Source of the DNA: Leptobrachium leishanense
Lineage: Eukaryota; Chordata; Amphibia; Anura; Megophryidae
Direction: 5' to 3'
NCBI GenBank assembly: GCA_009667805.1
Contig: CM019075.1
Span: 13,159,738 to 13,223,737 of the forward strand
Length of the DNA stretch: 64,000 nt
The notes beneath the pieces are model-generated. The model was not told the origin of the DNA. It saw nothing but the letters and a program-made list of their open reading frames with translations, and ran no database searches. Position numbers and translations under genes: made by a program. This document shows, piece after piece, positions 10,575 through 21,585 of this stretch (its first letter is position 1; each line of letters begins with the position of its first letter).

Positions 10575-12037
10575 TAGGGATTTGCATGGCTGAAAAATTT
10601 GTTTAGTTTAGTTTTGTTATGTTTTTAAATCATTTCGTTTTCGGAATTTCGTAACTAATTTAGTTTCGTATTTTAGTTTCGTTTCGGATCGATTTGAAAT
10701 TTCGAATCAATTCGAATTTCATATATCAATTCGATAGTTGATATCAATTCGAATTTTGGATCACTAGATAAATCCCCAATTAATCAAATTTTGCTGTTAA
10801 AAGAAAAGCTAGGGTTAAATTTTAAGCTGTGTCACAGATATACAGGGTAATTCAAAGAGATTCGAAAAGTCACTGCACATTCGGTGACTTTTTGTTCTCT
10901 TCAATTCAGTTCCTTTTGGCGATCCCATTTCGGCGACCCTGCGGTGTATTCAGCAAGCACCACAGGGCCCCCGAATTGCAGGGAAAAGCTGCCGCAAACC
11001 TGATGAAAACTAACTGCAAAACCCGGCGAATGCACGCCGAAAACCCACAAAAACATCTGGATTAACCTGCCGAAAACCATGGAAAAACCCGAGCAGGAGC
11101 CAATCGCAGGTGCCGGAAAAAGCCGACACCGCAGAAGAGGCAGTGAAAAAATTAGCAAAACAGTTTGCATGAATGTTTGAAAAGTGAAACGCTGTTTGCA
11201 AAGAAACTACTGAGCGAAAATGTGTGAAATTTACATATAAAGATCCAATGAATGATAATAAAAAGGGCTGTCACAGAAAAAATAAGTAAACTTAAAAAAT
11301 AAAAATCGGACTTCTAAAAAAAAAAAGAAAGAAAAATGCTTAAAATATCCTAAAAAATCTATAAATAAAGAGACTCTTTACTGCAGAATTTTATAATGAA
11401 CGGTTTATTATATATTGGATTAAAACGGGAATATTTTTAACATTGAAGCCTATGGGATTCTCCTGAATAAACTTGCCGCATTAAACCACCGAATGGCAGG
11501 GCATTTTGGGAACCTTTCACTGCTGGTTTTGGTTCTCTGAATAGCCGAAGCAGTGCTTTTTCATGGGGATTTCACTGCCCTCAAACAGGCACCGAACAGG
11601 CACCGTTTGTGCAGGCAATTCGCCAGGATTTGGCAAATTGGCTGCTCTCTGGATAGCCGAATGGCCAAGAAAGGTAACCGAACGCTGATTTTCAGCGTTC
11701 GGTTACCTTTCTCAAGCAATTCGGATCTCTTTGAATTACCCTGTTAGTATTTGAGTCAAATTAAACAGTGATACAAAATTAATTTGTTAAATAAAGTCCT
11801 TTGCTGACTATTACTTGTATTGTAAGTTAAGATCAATTTGATAGTTCATTTCGAATTCGATAGTTGATATCAGTTATTCAAATTTTTCTTTTATGAAGAT
11901 GGCACAGTGTAAAACGAAATAAATTCGTTATATACCATTTCGTTTCGAATTCGTATCGTATCGATTCGTTATTCGGAAGTACTTCCGAATACGAATTATC
12001 AAATTCCGAATTTTTCCGAAACGAATGAACATCTCTA
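10575..12037. mobile_element. hAT-like element with TAGRGAT ends
   Basis: The ends are TAGGGATTTGCA and, read from the other side, TAGAGATGTTCA. An 8-bp target duplication GTTAAAAC flanks it (10,567-10,574 and 12,038-12,045), the length expected for hAT insertions. The body is AT-rich with many ATTCG/TTTCG words and no coding region. A MITE family A copy (10,843-11,743) is nested inside. Related sequence starts at 14,789. Confidence 0.8.
10843..11743 (+). mobile_element. MITE family A, copy 2
   Basis: A 901-bp copy with termini CAGGGTAATTCAAAGAGAT and the matching ATCTCTTTGAATTACCCTG. It holds the module CATTCGGTGACTTTTTG near the left end and the hairpin AACGCTGATTTTCAGCGTT near the right. 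Flanks read TA on the left and TTA on the right, so the target duplication is not decisive. It is nested in the hAT element at 10,575. Confidence 0.85.
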
Positions 12038-12045
12038 GTTAAAAC

Positions 12046-12322
12046 AGGATTGACGATTTGGCCCCATGTGGACATTTATTACTATAAGAAATTTGTTTCT
12101 GTAACTGATCTGCCTCTTTGTAACATTGCGAGAGGAGCCTGTAACTGGCAATGTATGCCCTACTAATAACATAGGAAGCTAAAAAAAGTATGGTTGTTTT
12201 CTGACCAAAAAAATAAATTATCAGATGTAAGTTCCACAAACGCAAAGCAATTTACCATAACTATAAATGCAGAAGGCTATTTCTTTTTATTAGGACAAAT
12301 TTCACTCTGAAGGAAAAAGTAT
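12046..12322. other. unassigned sequence
   Basis: No gene or repeat recognised between the hAT element and the next MITE. Confidence 0.4.
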
Positions 12323-12798
12323 CAGGGTTATTCAAAGAGAGCCGAACTGGCTCTGAAATTGCATCGAACAGTACGGTGCAATTTCGTGGCCATTCGGCTA
12401 TTCAAAAGCTGGAAATTTGCCAAATATTGGCGAATTTCCAGCTAAATACAGTGCTGTTTGGCAGCAGTGAAATCCCCCATAGAGAAGCAATGGTTAATCT
12501 ATTCAGAGAATGCCGAACAGCAGTGAAATGTCAGTGAACTGTCCTGATTTTTGATGGTTTCATTCAGCAGGTTTATTCAGGCGAATTCCTTAGGTTTCAA
12601 TGTAGAAAATATTCCTATTTTTATTGAATATATATTAAACCGTTTATTCTTTTAATCTGCAGCAAAAAGTCTCTTTGTTTATTTTCTAGGCATTTTTGCT
12701 GTATTTTTTCAGCTAAATTGTTTTCCTTTTTTCTTAAAATAGCGTTTTTTTCTCTTTCTGTAACAGACCCATTTTATTATTATTCATAGGACCTTATA

Positions 12799-14419
12799 CA
12801 GTTGTGTTCAAAATTATTCAACCCCCAATGCTGTAAAGGGTTTTAGGGAATTTAGTGTACATTTGTAATTGTATTCAGAATGAAATCCTACAAGGACTTT
12901 TTAAAGAACCATATGCAACTAAAATGACATCAATTGGTTTTGTAATACAGTAGTAAATGTTTCTTTTGTGAATTCTTCATTGACACAATTATTCAACCCC
13001 TTAAAGACTACCACTCTGAAGAACAGAGGTTCATTCAAGTGTTTTCAATCAGGTATTGAAAACACCTGTGGATGTCACGGAGCAGCAATTAATCATAATA
13101 AGCACCAATTAGGCAGCTTTAAAATGACTGTGATACTCAGCTCCTTCTAGACATTTACTGGTGTGGTTACAAACATGGTGAAATCAAGAGAATGGTCCAG
13201 GAAGACAAGAGAAGAGGTGATTACTCTTCACAGGAAGGGCAATGGCTATAAGAAGATTGCAAAGATGTTAAACATACCAAGAGAGACCATAGGAAGCATC
13301 ATTCGCAAATTCAAGGCAAAGGGCACTGTTGAAACGCTACCTGGTCGTGGCAGAAAGAAGATGCTGACTTCGACTGCTGTGCGCTACCTGAAGCGTAGAG
13401 TGGAGAAAAGTCCCCATGTGACTGCTGAGGAACTGAGAAAAGATTTGTCAGATGTGGGTACTGAAGTTTCAGCTCAGACAATACGGCGCACCCTGCGTAA
13501 TGAAGGCCTCCATACCAGAACTCCCAGGCGCACCCCCTTGCTGTCTCCAAAGAATAAGAAGAGTCGACTGCAGTATGCCAAAAGTCATGTGGACAAACCA
13601 CAGAAGTTTTGGGATAGTGTTCTGTGGACTGATGAAACAAAATTAGAACTGTTTGGGCCCATGGATCAACGCTATGTTTGGAGGAGGAAGAACAAGGCCT
13701 ATGAAGAAAAGAACACCTTGCCTACTGTGAAGCATGGCGGGGGGGTCAATCATGCTTTGGGGCTGTTTTGCTTCTGCAGGTACAGGGAAGCTTCAGCGTG
13801 TGCAAGGTACCATGAATTCTCTTCAGTACCAGGAGATATTGATTGGATGACAATGTGATGCAGTCCGTCACAAACCTGAGGCTTGGGAGACGTTGGACCT
13901 TTCAACAGGACAATGATCCCTAGCATACCTCCAAGTCCACTAGAGCATGGTTGCAGATTAAAGGCTGGAACATTTTGGAGTGGCCATCGCAGTCACCTGA
14001 CTTAAATCCGATTGAGAACCTCTGGTGGGACTTAAAGAAAGCAGTTGCAGTGCGCAAGCCTAAGAATGTGACTGAACTGGAGGCTTTTGCCCATGACGAA
14101 TGGGCGAAGATACCCGTAGATCGCTGCAAGACACTTGTGTCAAGCTATGCTTCACGTTTAAAAGCTGTTATAACTGTAAAAGGATGTTGTACTAAGTACT
14201 AAGATTGAATGTCACTTGGGGTTGAATAAAACTGATAATGATGTGAGCACAGAAAAGACATTTGTGGTTATTTCATTATAAATGTTATGTTATATTTGTC
14301 TGACCTACACGTGCCTCTTTGATTTAATTGTAAGCAAGATGACTGAATGATCAAAATCAATGTCAAACTGGCCAAAACACTCAATTTCAGTGGGGGTTGA
14401 ATAATTTTGAACACAACTG
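12799..14419 (+). mobile_element. Tc1/mariner transposon 1
   Basis: The 1,621-bp element has terminal inverted repeats of about 30 bp (CAGTTGTGTTCAAAATTATT at the left, its complement at the right) and TA duplications on both sides (12,797-12,798 and 14,420-14,421). The motif AATTATTCAACCCC recurs inside the left end at 12,987, and GGGGTTGAATAAA inside the right end at 14,218. This gives an IR/DR layout like that of Sleeping Beauty-type elements. It encodes a broken transposase. It is inserted in MITE family A copy 3. Confidence 0.95.
13175..14202 (+). pseudogene. Tc1-like transposase, frameshifted
   Basis: The N-terminal paired-type helix-turn-helix region is clear (TREEVITLHRKGNGYKKIA, then IPRETIGSIIRKFK). 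It is followed by the second DNA-binding half (SAQTIRRTLRNEGLHTRTP) and the DDE catalytic domain. The first Asp lies in LWTDETKLELFG, the second in QQDNDP at about 13,907, and the Glu in SPDLNPIENLWWDLK at about 13,993-14,035. The protein ends KGCCTKY, a usual C-terminus for this group. The frame breaks near 13,740 within a G run, and a second break lies before QQDND. The 13,175 start is preferred to 13,163 because family members begin MVK. Confidence 0.95.
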
Positions 14420-14788
14420 TATGTAATTTTCAGGTATTTTTGTGCAGTAGTTTATTTGCAAACAGCTTTTAAAAGTTGCGGTAGTATTTTTTTCTTCGTT
14501 GGTTGATCGGCGCTTTGTACTTGCAGATCATCGTATTTTTTCCGGATGTGTTAGGCTTTTTTTTGGCAGTTCTGCGGCGATTTTCCTTTGTTTTTTTGCA
14601 ACGTTTTTTTCGGATGTGTTCAGTGGATTTTCGCTGCACTTTGGGGACCTTGTGGTGAATGCTTGATTCACTGCAGGGTCAGGGAATTTGATTACTTGAA
14701 GTGCAGGGAGCGAAAGAGCCCCAAAATTCCAGTGGAATTTCGGTGCTCTTTGAATAACCCCTTATGTGTCGAGACAGACCGACATAAT

Positions 14789-15053
14789 TAGAGATGGCCT
14801 GTGGAAATCAAAGGATGTGCAAACAGTACCCTAAGAAATAGTAATAATAATGTGCACAACAAAAAAAATTGTTTTGAATCGATTCGTTCCATTTTTCATT
14901 TTGTTTCGGTGTGTTAGTTATGTTACCGTGATTCGTATTTCGGATCGATTCCTTAGTTCGTATGATCGGTAATTCGTATTTCAGATTGATTCGTTATTTT
15001 GTTTTATTGGTAATTCGATTTTTGGATCATTTCGTGTTTCGTCTTTATTATTA
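14789..15053. other. AT-rich hAT-like remnant
   Basis: It starts TTAGAGATGGCC, resembling the TAGAGATG end of the hAT element at 12,037. The body has the same ATTCGTATTTCGGATCGATT word style as 10,620-10,770 and 11,930-12,020. The 3' limit is taken at the TTCGTCTTTATTATTA direct repeat (15,038-15,053). Confidence 0.45.
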
Positions 15054-15350
15054 AACAACGATATAACGGAAGAACAAGCACTTCCAAAGGAAGGGGGTAA
15101 CCCAAAATTCAGATTAGAGAAAACGAAAAAAACAACTTTATTAGAGACAATAATGGAAACAATCCACACAAAAATACAAAACAAAATTTATTAAAAAACA
15201 CAAATAGGAGTAATGATAATACGTTCTGGTATATCACAGATATAAGCTTAACACCGTATCCTGTTAGGACCAAGTATTAGTGGTACCACCCTAGTAAAAA
15301 TAGGATAAGGTTAAATCCCCAATTAAGGGTAGTACATACGGAATAATAAT

Positions 15351-15742
15351 GTAAACATGTACAGCTTGGAAAAAAGACGAGACAGAGGAGATATGATAGA
15401 AACATTTAAATACGTAAAGGGAATCCACAAGGTAGAGGAAGAGAATATATTTAAAATGAAACAAAGTAGCAAAACAAGAGGACATAGTCTTAGATTAGAG
15501 GGGCAAAGGTTTAAAAGTAACATCAGGAAGCATTATTTTACTGAGAGGGTGGATACATGGAACAGTCTTCCAGTAGAAGTGGTAGAGGCCAAAACAGTAA
15601 TTGAATTTAAGCAGGCATGGAATAGGCATAAGGCTATCCTAAACAAAAGATAAATCCAGATAAAGTATCCATGTAATTGGGCGACTAGATGGGCCGAAAG
15701 GTTCTTATCTGCCGACATTTTTCTATGTTTCTATGTTTTTCT
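15351..15742 (+). mobile_element. CR1-type LINE, 3' fragment
   Basis: A 98-codon stretch (15,357-15,653) matches the CR1 reverse transcriptase C-terminus: SLEKRRDRGDMIETFK, then FTERVDTWNSLP and VEVVEAKTVIEFKQAW. It is followed by a 3' end with TTTTTCTATGTTTCTATG, the CR1-style terminal repeat. The opposite arm of the palindromic host, at 24,360-24,380, has the uninterrupted site, which fixes the insertion between GGAATAAT and AAAGCTATATT. Confidence 0.92.
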
Positions 15743-17179
15743 ATAAAGCTATATTGGGTAGGCAAGACCTCAAGAAAGGACCTGTGTGTATGAGGGTTGA
15801 TTATGCAGGGCCCGCTACTAGGTGAAGAACCAGCAATTAGATATGTAGCTCGATAAAGTATCCACTAAAAGACACCAATATATGCATTAAGGTGAGGAAT
15901 TAGCTGGACCATACAAAAACAGAGGTAGCAGGTATATAATATGTATCCAAGGGAGGATTAATGAAGAGCTCTCATATTATATCTAAAGAATAACCGGAAA
16001 GATTGTAACAATAGTAGCCTTCCAAGTAAACAATTTCCACCTTTAGGGAACAAACCTGGTTAAGCATTTGCGGAAATAAGAGCCGTGTAGAAATTAGAGG
16101 GCGAGATTTACACTGCATCCAGACATCCTAACTGATCAATTGAAACAGACGGTTCTAAGCCGAAAATCGTGGTGTTATCCGTGGATATAACTGAAGGCCA
16201 TACTATAATATTATCAGGTGGCCTCCCAAACCGGCTTACTATAATTGCTCGGAATACTAATTGTGTTGCACAGAACCGTATAACAACATGGCCCCGTCAA
16301 AAAAAGGGGGTCCTTTAATCTACTTGGTACACAGATTATTTAGTGCATCAAACTGCAATAAAGGAACTTGATTTTTAAATTAAATCACTGTTTTATCTTG
16401 CACACCAGCATATGATGAAATGGCCCGGCAGATAAGCTTCATTTAAATAAATAATGCGCTGTATATCATCTGTATCTGCATATAGCCCAGTTTTTTAAAA
16501 AAAAAATTTAAACATATGCATATGACAATATGGTCCCGCCAAAGCGCTTCATTGGGTTAATTAACCATATAACCACGTAACGTTATAGCTTAGCCAAACA
16601 ACCTTCGTATAGTTAGTTTATAAAGGAATGGTTGCTGCACGATTTTGCAACTAAACAAAATATAGCTAGTTGTTTTAGGCATAGAGACGTACATACAGTG
16701 GCCACGCCACAAACCAACCGAAAAGGTTACCATAAGCATTAAGTAATGCAATAATATAGTGTCTGTTAAAAGAGTATCATACTCAGAGTAAAGACTCGAC
16801 GCGTTTCGCTGTTTTGAATCACGGCTTCATCAAGAGTTCCTTGGCGGGCCACATCCTTATATGCCTATGCTTAAGACATTTAACGTACCATCTAAATAAA
16901 CCTCATTTAGATGCCTATGTGTAAGATGAATAACGTACCATCTGAACTAATGATTTTTCTCGGTTGGGCTACATACAGATATATCAGATGAACAGTGTGT
17001 ATGTGTGTCTTTATGCACTAAGTTCACTAGCTACAACCTGCTTTAGTTGCAAAATCGTCCAGCAACCATTCCTTTATAAACTAACTATACGAAGGTTGTT
17101 TGGCTAAGCTATAACGTTACGTGGTTATATGGTTAATTAACCCAATAAAGCTCTTTGGCGGGACCATATTGTCATATGC

Positions 17180-17520
17180 GTCGCTTCCCCACCCATCAGA
17201 CCCAGGCAGCAACTCACTCTGGTTTCTCCTGGACTTGAAGAACACAGGCCTCCATCGTTCCACCAAGTAATTTTTCCCATCAAGCAAGCATTCTTACGTC
17301 GCTTCCCCACCCATCAGACCCAGGCAGCAACTCACTCTGGTTTCTCCTGGACTTGAAGAACACAGGCCTCCATCGTTCCACCAAGTAATTTTTCCCATCA
17401 AGCAAGCATTCTTACGTCGCTTCCCCACCCATCAGACCCAGGCAGCAACTCACTCTGGTTTCTCCTGGACTTGAAGAACACAGGCCTCCATCGTTCCACC
17501 AAGTAATTTTTCCCATCAAG
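17180..17520 (+). repeat. 118-bp tandem units at the LINE 5' end
   Basis: Two full 118-bp units (17,285-17,402 and 17,403-17,520) are preceded by a truncated one (17,180-17,284). Each begins CAAGCATTCTTACGTCGC and ends TTTTTCCCATCAAG. The first 63 bp of the unit recur at 18,035-18,100 just before the coding region, then diverge after CTCCTGGACTT. Tandem 5' units that act as promoters are known from other LINEs (mouse L1 monomers). A promoter role here is inference. Confidence 0.9.
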
Positions 17521-17606
17521 GTGATTTCTCAGACTAATTTCTATCACCCATACTTAGCCTCCTATGCTTAATATGACTGCACTGTAACTTGTCAGCATGT
17601 GTGTGT

Positions 17607-17654
<48 letters not shown>

Positions 17655-18034
17655 TTCGTATATATTTATAGGATATATGTATTAAGTGTGTGTGTGTGTG
17701 TGTGTAACATATTATAGTTTTGTATATACTTATAGGATACATGTATTAAGTGTGTGTGTGTGTGTGTGTGTTTCTCCATATGTATTCAGTCCTGTGCTGG
17801 TAGACCTAATTGCTACTCTGAGAAAAATATGCATACATATATACAATGTATTCAGTATGTGTAGCTAGGCACATTTGACACTGCTCAATTAACCTTAGAA
17901 CCATTTGTTCTTATCTATTCCCCCCCCCCCCGTTCTGAACCACTGAGTTTACGAATTTTATTGCACCCCAAACCCCTTCTGATCTTATGTGTCTTTTTTG
18001 TTTTTTTTAATTTTTTTATTTATTTCTCTCTCAG
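17521..18034 (+). other. intron-like GT...AG segment in the LINE 5' region
   Basis: The segment starts GTGATT directly after CATCAAG and ends TTTATTTCTCTCTCAG after a long pyrimidine tract, directly before CAAGCATTC. It contains (AT)n at about 17,612-17,649 and two (GT)n runs (17,686-17,704 and 17,750-17,771). There is no coding region. Its two ends coincide exactly with the boundaries of the 118-bp tandem units. It could be a retained intron or an unrelated insertion. Confidence 0.6.
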
Positions 18035-18266
18035 CAAGCATTCTTACGTCGCTTCCCCACCCATCAGACCCAGGCAGCAACTCACTCTGGTTTCTCCTGG
18101 ACTTTGTTCCCACCCTACCCTCCCCTCACCCACCCACCCCACAGTTTTCATTTGATTTATACCCTCCTATCACACTCCTTACACAGCTGCAATACATTCC
18201 CTCATTAAATCCCTGCTTTCTCTACTCTCGCCCACCCAACTACTCTCACCCCCACCTTTCTCTATA

Positions 18267-19758
18267 ATGTGTATACCACTACTACTTCTCTTTTCTCTCG
18301 CCTCCCTTCTCTCCAAAGCTACCCTCGCCCTCTATACACCTTTCCAATTGCCCCAGGATGGAAATCAAGTCCCTATACACCCCAGCCTACTTGGTTCTTC
18401 TAACCTGTCAGCTGAGTGCTGGTGGAGAGTACTAAAGTCCAGCCCTCCTACCCCCACACAGAGATTTAATACTGTGCAATTACAGTATCACCAAAAGAAA
18501 ACTCTGTCCAAATTTCTATTCATTCTGCTACTTTCCCTGGCAAACGATGTGGAATCTAACCCTGGTCCTATAGGTGACACAACCTTTAGTCTCCCCACTA
18601 AAAAAGGCCTCTCATTCGTGCACTGTAACATCCGAAGTTTACTCCCTAAATTGGATGAGCTTCAGGCTTGGTGTTGCTATTACAAACCCAAAGTCCTTGT
18701 GCTCACAGAGTCGTGGTTAACCCCAAAAGTACCAGACTCTGCCATATCAATACAGGGGTATTCATGTTATAGAAAAGACAGAGCAAAGAGAGGAGGGGGA
18801 ATTGTTATTTATGTTGAGGAGTCCATAAAGTTCACCCCCTTACAGACTTCTAGCTCTCCTGTCACCTTTGATTTCCTCTCTGGTATAATTGAGATCCCAT
18901 TCAGTAAATCAATCATTGTTGCTGGGTTGTATCGTCCACCGAGCTCTCCAGTGCACTCCCTCTCTGACATATCTCAAATCCTTAATAACCTACTTGCCCA
19001 AAACCAAAAAAGTGAACTGCTGGTCCTCGGCGATTTTAATACAGATTGGCTAAATCCTAAAAACAATAAACACTGCACACTATTTAAAACTTTGCAGCTA
19101 ACTCAATTAATCTCCTCCCCCACTCGCATTAATATGAAAAGCCCTAACCATACCTTGCTGGACTGGATTCTCTCCTCATCTCCTGATAGAATACAGGAGG
19201 CAGGCGTTCTTGCTAATAGCTTTAGTGACCATTGTCTAGTGTATTGCGTGCGCAAAATAAAGGCCTTGAAATCTCCCCCAAAGGTAATAACCACCAGGTC
19301 TTTCACGAAATTTATTCTTGAATCCTTCCTAAGTGATCTCATACAGCTCCCCTGGTACAGGCTAAACCTAATCCCAGACCTAGACTGTGCAGTTGAATAC
19401 TTTCAGTCTGAGCTCCTGCAAGTCTGGAATTCCCATGCCCCGCTGCGTAAAGTGCGAGTAAAAGGGGCCCATCTCCCCTGGGTTACAGCTGACCTCACGC
19501 ATATGTACCAGTTTAGAGACTCCCTGTGGTCAAAGTTCAAGAGTACTGGATCCATGAACGATCACTGTGAATACCGAAAATGCCGGAATGAATGCACAAA
19601 AGAAACAAAAATGGCTAAAGCCCAATACTTCAATGAAAATTTAAACAATAACATATCAAACCCCAGAAATTTTTGGAAAATCATAAGTAACATACAAGCA
19701 CCCCCCAGCCACTCCCAACCAGCTGCTTTAAAAGTAAACAACCAAACTGTACAACACC
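18267..19758 (+). pseudogene. LINE protein: N-terminal region, 2A motif and endonuclease
   Basis: The frame starts with a hydrophobic, signal-like N-terminus (MCIPLLLLFSLASLL). Residues 94-101 read DVESNPGP, preceded by FLFILLLSLAN. This is the consensus 2A ribosome-skipping motif (D-V/I-E-x-N-P-G-P, nucleotides 18,546-18,569), and it would split off about 100 residues from the endonuclease. The endonuclease follows: FVHCNIRSLLPKLDEL, VLTESWL, GLYRPPSSP, LLVLGDFNTDWL and NSFSDHCLVY. The frame is intact to 19,758, where the hAT element enters. Removing the hAT and one duplication leaves the frame open into the reverse transcriptase. Such motifs are known from non-LTR retrotransposons of several animals. 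Confidence 0.93.
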
Positions 19759-19845
19759 CAGTGGCGTAGCGTGGGGGGGGCTGGGGGGGCCGTGGCCCCG
19801 GGCGCAGTTTTGTTAGGGGCGCATTTGCGCCCCTAAAACTGGCCC

Positions 19846-20102
19846 GGGGGTTGAGGGGACGCAGATGCCGCGCAGCGCGGGAGCGCCTGCCCGGTCTTTA
19901 ACAGTCCGTCCTGTTAGGTGATGCGGCTGCGCGGCGTGCGCAGCCGGTCACGTGGTCCGGCTAATCAGGTGGTACGGAGTCTCTGTACCACCTGATTGGC
20001 CGGACCACGTGACCGGCTGCGCGGCATCACCTAACAGGACGGACTGTTAAAGACCGGGCAGGCGCTCCCGCGCTGCGCGGCATCTGCGTCCCCTCAACCC
20101 CC
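19846..20102. repeat. 257-bp imperfect palindrome inside the hAT element
   Basis: The left arm from GGGGGTTGAGGGGACG pairs with the right arm ending CGTCCCCTCAACCCCC. The loop is GGAGTCTCT around 19,976-19,984. The arms are about 110-122 nt, differing by one visible substitution (CTAATC against CCAATC) and a 12-nt asymmetric insertion (near 19,925-19,942). A smaller hairpin, TTAGGGGCGC/GCGCCCCTAA, precedes it at 19,813-19,836. Transcribed, it would form a long double-stranded hairpin. Confidence 0.9.
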
Positions 20103-20104
20103 GC

Positions 20105-21585
20105 CGGAGCTGGGGCCTGGGGCAATATCCAGGTAAGGGCTGGGGGCAAATCCATGAGCTGGGGGCAAATCCATGAGTGAGCTGGGGGGCAAATCCATGA
20201 GCTGGGGCAAATCTATGAGCTGGGGGCAAATCCATGTGAGAGCTGGGGCAAATCCATGAGATGGGGCAAATCCATGAGATGGGGGCAAATCCATGTGAGA
20301 GCTGGGGCAAATCCATGAGATGGGGCAAATCCATGAGATGGGGGCAAATCCATGAGCTGGGGGGCAAATCCATGTGAGAGCTGGGGCAAATCCATGAGTG
20401 AGCTGGGGGGAAAATCCATGAGCTTGGGGCAAATCTATGAGCTGGGGCAAATCCATGTGCTGGGGCAAATCCATGAGATGGGGCAAATCCATGAGCTTGG
20501 GGCAAATCCATGAGCTGGGGGGCAAATCCATGAGATGGGGGCAAATCCATGAGATGGGGGCAAATCCATGAGATGGGGCAAATCCATGAGATGGGGGCAA
20601 ATCCATGTGAGAGCTGGGGGGCAAATCCATGAGATGGGGCAAATCCATGAGATGGGGCAAATCCATGAGCTGGGGGGCAAATCCATGTGAGAGCTGGGGC
20701 AAATCCATGAGTGAGCTGGGGGGCAAATCCATGAGCTTGGGGCAAATCTATGAGCTGGGGCAAATCCATGTGCTGGGGCAAATCCATGAGCTTGGGGCAA
20801 ATCCATGAGCTTGGGGCAAATCCATGAGCTGGGGGGCAAATCCATGAGATGGGGGCAAATCCATGAGATGGGGCAAATCCATGAGATGGGGGCAAATCCA
20901 TGAGTGAGCTGGGGGGCAAATCCATGAGTGAGCTGGGGGGCAAATCCATGAGATGGGGGCAAATCCATGAGTGAGCTAGGGGGAAATCCATGAGATGGGG
21001 GCAAATCCATGAGTGAGCTGGGGGGCAAATCCATGAGCTGGGGGCAAATCCATGAGTGAGCTGGGGGGCAAATCCATGAGATGGGGGCAAATCCATGAGT
21101 GAGCTGGGGGGCAAATCCATGAGCTGGGGGCAAATCCATGAGTGAGCTGGGGGGCAAATCCATGAGATGGGGGCAAATCCATGAGTGAGCTGGGGGCAAA
21201 TCCATGAGATGGGGGCAAATCCATGAGTGAGCTGGGGGGCAAATCCATGTGAGAGCTGAGGCAAATCCATGTGAGAGCTGAGGCAAATCCATGTGAGAGC
21301 TGAGGCAAATCTATGAGCTGGGGGCAAATCCCCGTGAGCTGGGGCAAATCCATGAGTGAGCTGGGGGGCAAATCCATGAGTGAGCTGGGGGGCAAATCCA
21401 TGAGCTGGGGGCAAATCCATGAGCTGGGGGGCAAATCCATGAGCTGGGGGCAAATCCATGAGCTGGGGGCAAATCCATGTGAGAGCTGGGGCAAATCCAT
21501 GAGCTGGGGGCAAATCCATGTGTGAGCTGGGGGGCAAATCCATGTGTGAGCTGGGGGCAAATCCATGTGTGAGCTGGGGCAATAT
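20105..21585 (-). repeat. minisatellite, CATGGATTTGCCCC variant, inside the hAT element
   Basis: About 65 units of 19-27 bp read on the minus strand as CATGGATTTGCCCC plus CAGCTC(ACT). On the plus strand they appear as GCTGGGGGCAAATCCATGAG. The first and last units keep GGCAATATC in place of GGCAAATCC, like the family elsewhere. It shares its core with the arrays at 2,101-7,889 and 38,352-38,705. Confidence 0.95.

Larger units (their letters stand above)
12323..14761 (+). mobile_element. MITE family A, copy 3, split by a Tc1 element
   Basis: The left terminus CAGGGTTATTCAAAGAGAGC and right terminus GCTCTTTGAATAACCCC match the family. The family sequence ATTCATAGGACCTTATA stops at 12,798 and resumes at 14,420 with TGTAATTTTCAGG. 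The uninterrupted copies carry the equivalent stretch, for example at 57,020-57,060. The interruption is the Tc1 element at 12,799-14,419. Confidence 0.85.
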
